Shown: positions 63,885 through 64,000 of the stretch, in pieces
How positions within the stretch are numbered: position 1 is the first letter of the stretch
Layout: the number at the start of each line of letters is the position of its first letter
Source of the DNA: Miltochrista miniata
Taxonomy: Eukaryota > Arthropoda > Insecta > Lepidoptera > Erebidae
Assembly (NCBI GenBank): GCA_933228765.1
Contig: OW121771.1
Span: 12,648,001 to 12,712,000, forward strand
DNA length: 64,000 nucleotides
Reading direction: 5' to 3'
The notes under the pieces: generated by a model
Seen by the model: the letters and a program-made list of their open reading frames with translations, nothing else
What the model was told of the DNA's origin: nothing
Databases searched by the model: none
Program-made: the position numbers and the translations under genes

Positions 63885-64000
63885 AAAAAAAAACCACGAA
63901 GACTTAAGGCGGGAGCTCCGCTTCGCTTCGCTCCCGCCTTAGTCTTCTAACCTAACCTATCCGAGTCGGATTGCACTGAGTCGGGGTGTTAACGATAATT
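63885..64000. mobile_element. TTAGG-ended TIR-like element terminus, cut by window end
   Basis: 'accacgaagacttaaggcgg' with an 11-bp hairpin aaggcgggagc/gctcccgcctt, then 'ctaacctaacctatccgagt'. Related to 51963-52065. Confidence 0.55.

Overview
The window looks like intergenic or intronic heterochromatin-like DNA from a moth or butterfly (Lepidoptera). It is AT-rich and almost entirely built from transposable elements whose types are typical of that order: several non-LTR retrotransposon (LINE) clades, short non-autonomous Helitrons ending in CTAG|T next to a 'gcgggcatcag'-like motif, tRNA- and 5S-derived SINEs, TIR/foldback elements and pentamer or tetramer tails. I found no convincing host protein-coding gene. 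The best host signal is a candidate non-coding first exon near 10740-10885 followed by a consensus splice donor. Species assignment is not possible from sequence alone.

Layout. 1-4530: a Jockey/CR1-type LINE, cut by the left window edge, with ORF1 (coiled coil plus SGNH-like domain) and an intact endonuclease-RT ORF2. The two frames overlap at a canonical -1 slippery heptamer directly before the ORF1 stop. 4640-5090: a heptamer minisatellite. 6179-9421: an essentially full-length RTE-type LINE (minus strand) with a 14-bp target-site duplication and one in-frame amber codon. 9540-31700: a mosaic of LINE 3' ends (three recurrent families), 5S-derived SINEs (one complete, with a 12-bp duplication), Helitrons, a TIR repeat bounded by 'gggttccgta', and tandem repeats.

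31923-38630 is a nested stack. An old SINE-family copy is split in turn by an R1-type LINE 3' end, a Jockey-like LINE (32276-34380) and a long-TIR, MULE-like DNA transposon (34410-38468, 9-bp duplication). The DNA transposon itself holds a Helitron, a LINE tail and a second RTE copy (36079-37844, 12-bp duplication). 38640-48800 has more SINE, LINE and Helitron debris, a perfect 38-bp-arm palindrome beside a (TA)n tract, and a palindromic 44-bp tandem repeat. 49094-49904 is an 811-bp near-perfect inverted repeat. 51960-54200 is a TIR-like region with telomere-like TTAGG pentamers enclosing a broken LINE. 54334-55138 and about 58415-59333 are further foldback elements. 59700-60670 is an array of about 150-bp units. 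61000-64000 is LINE, SINE and Helitron debris.

How the parts work together. The RTE LINEs and the 5S-headed SINEs share the same 3' terminus, which in the LINE encodes the last codons and stop. This suggests an autonomous/non-autonomous pair in which the RTE reverse transcriptase mobilises the SINE. The LINE at the left edge appears to use -1 frameshifting to make its polymerase. Many insertions can be ordered in time because their target duplications or empty paralogous sites are also visible in the window.
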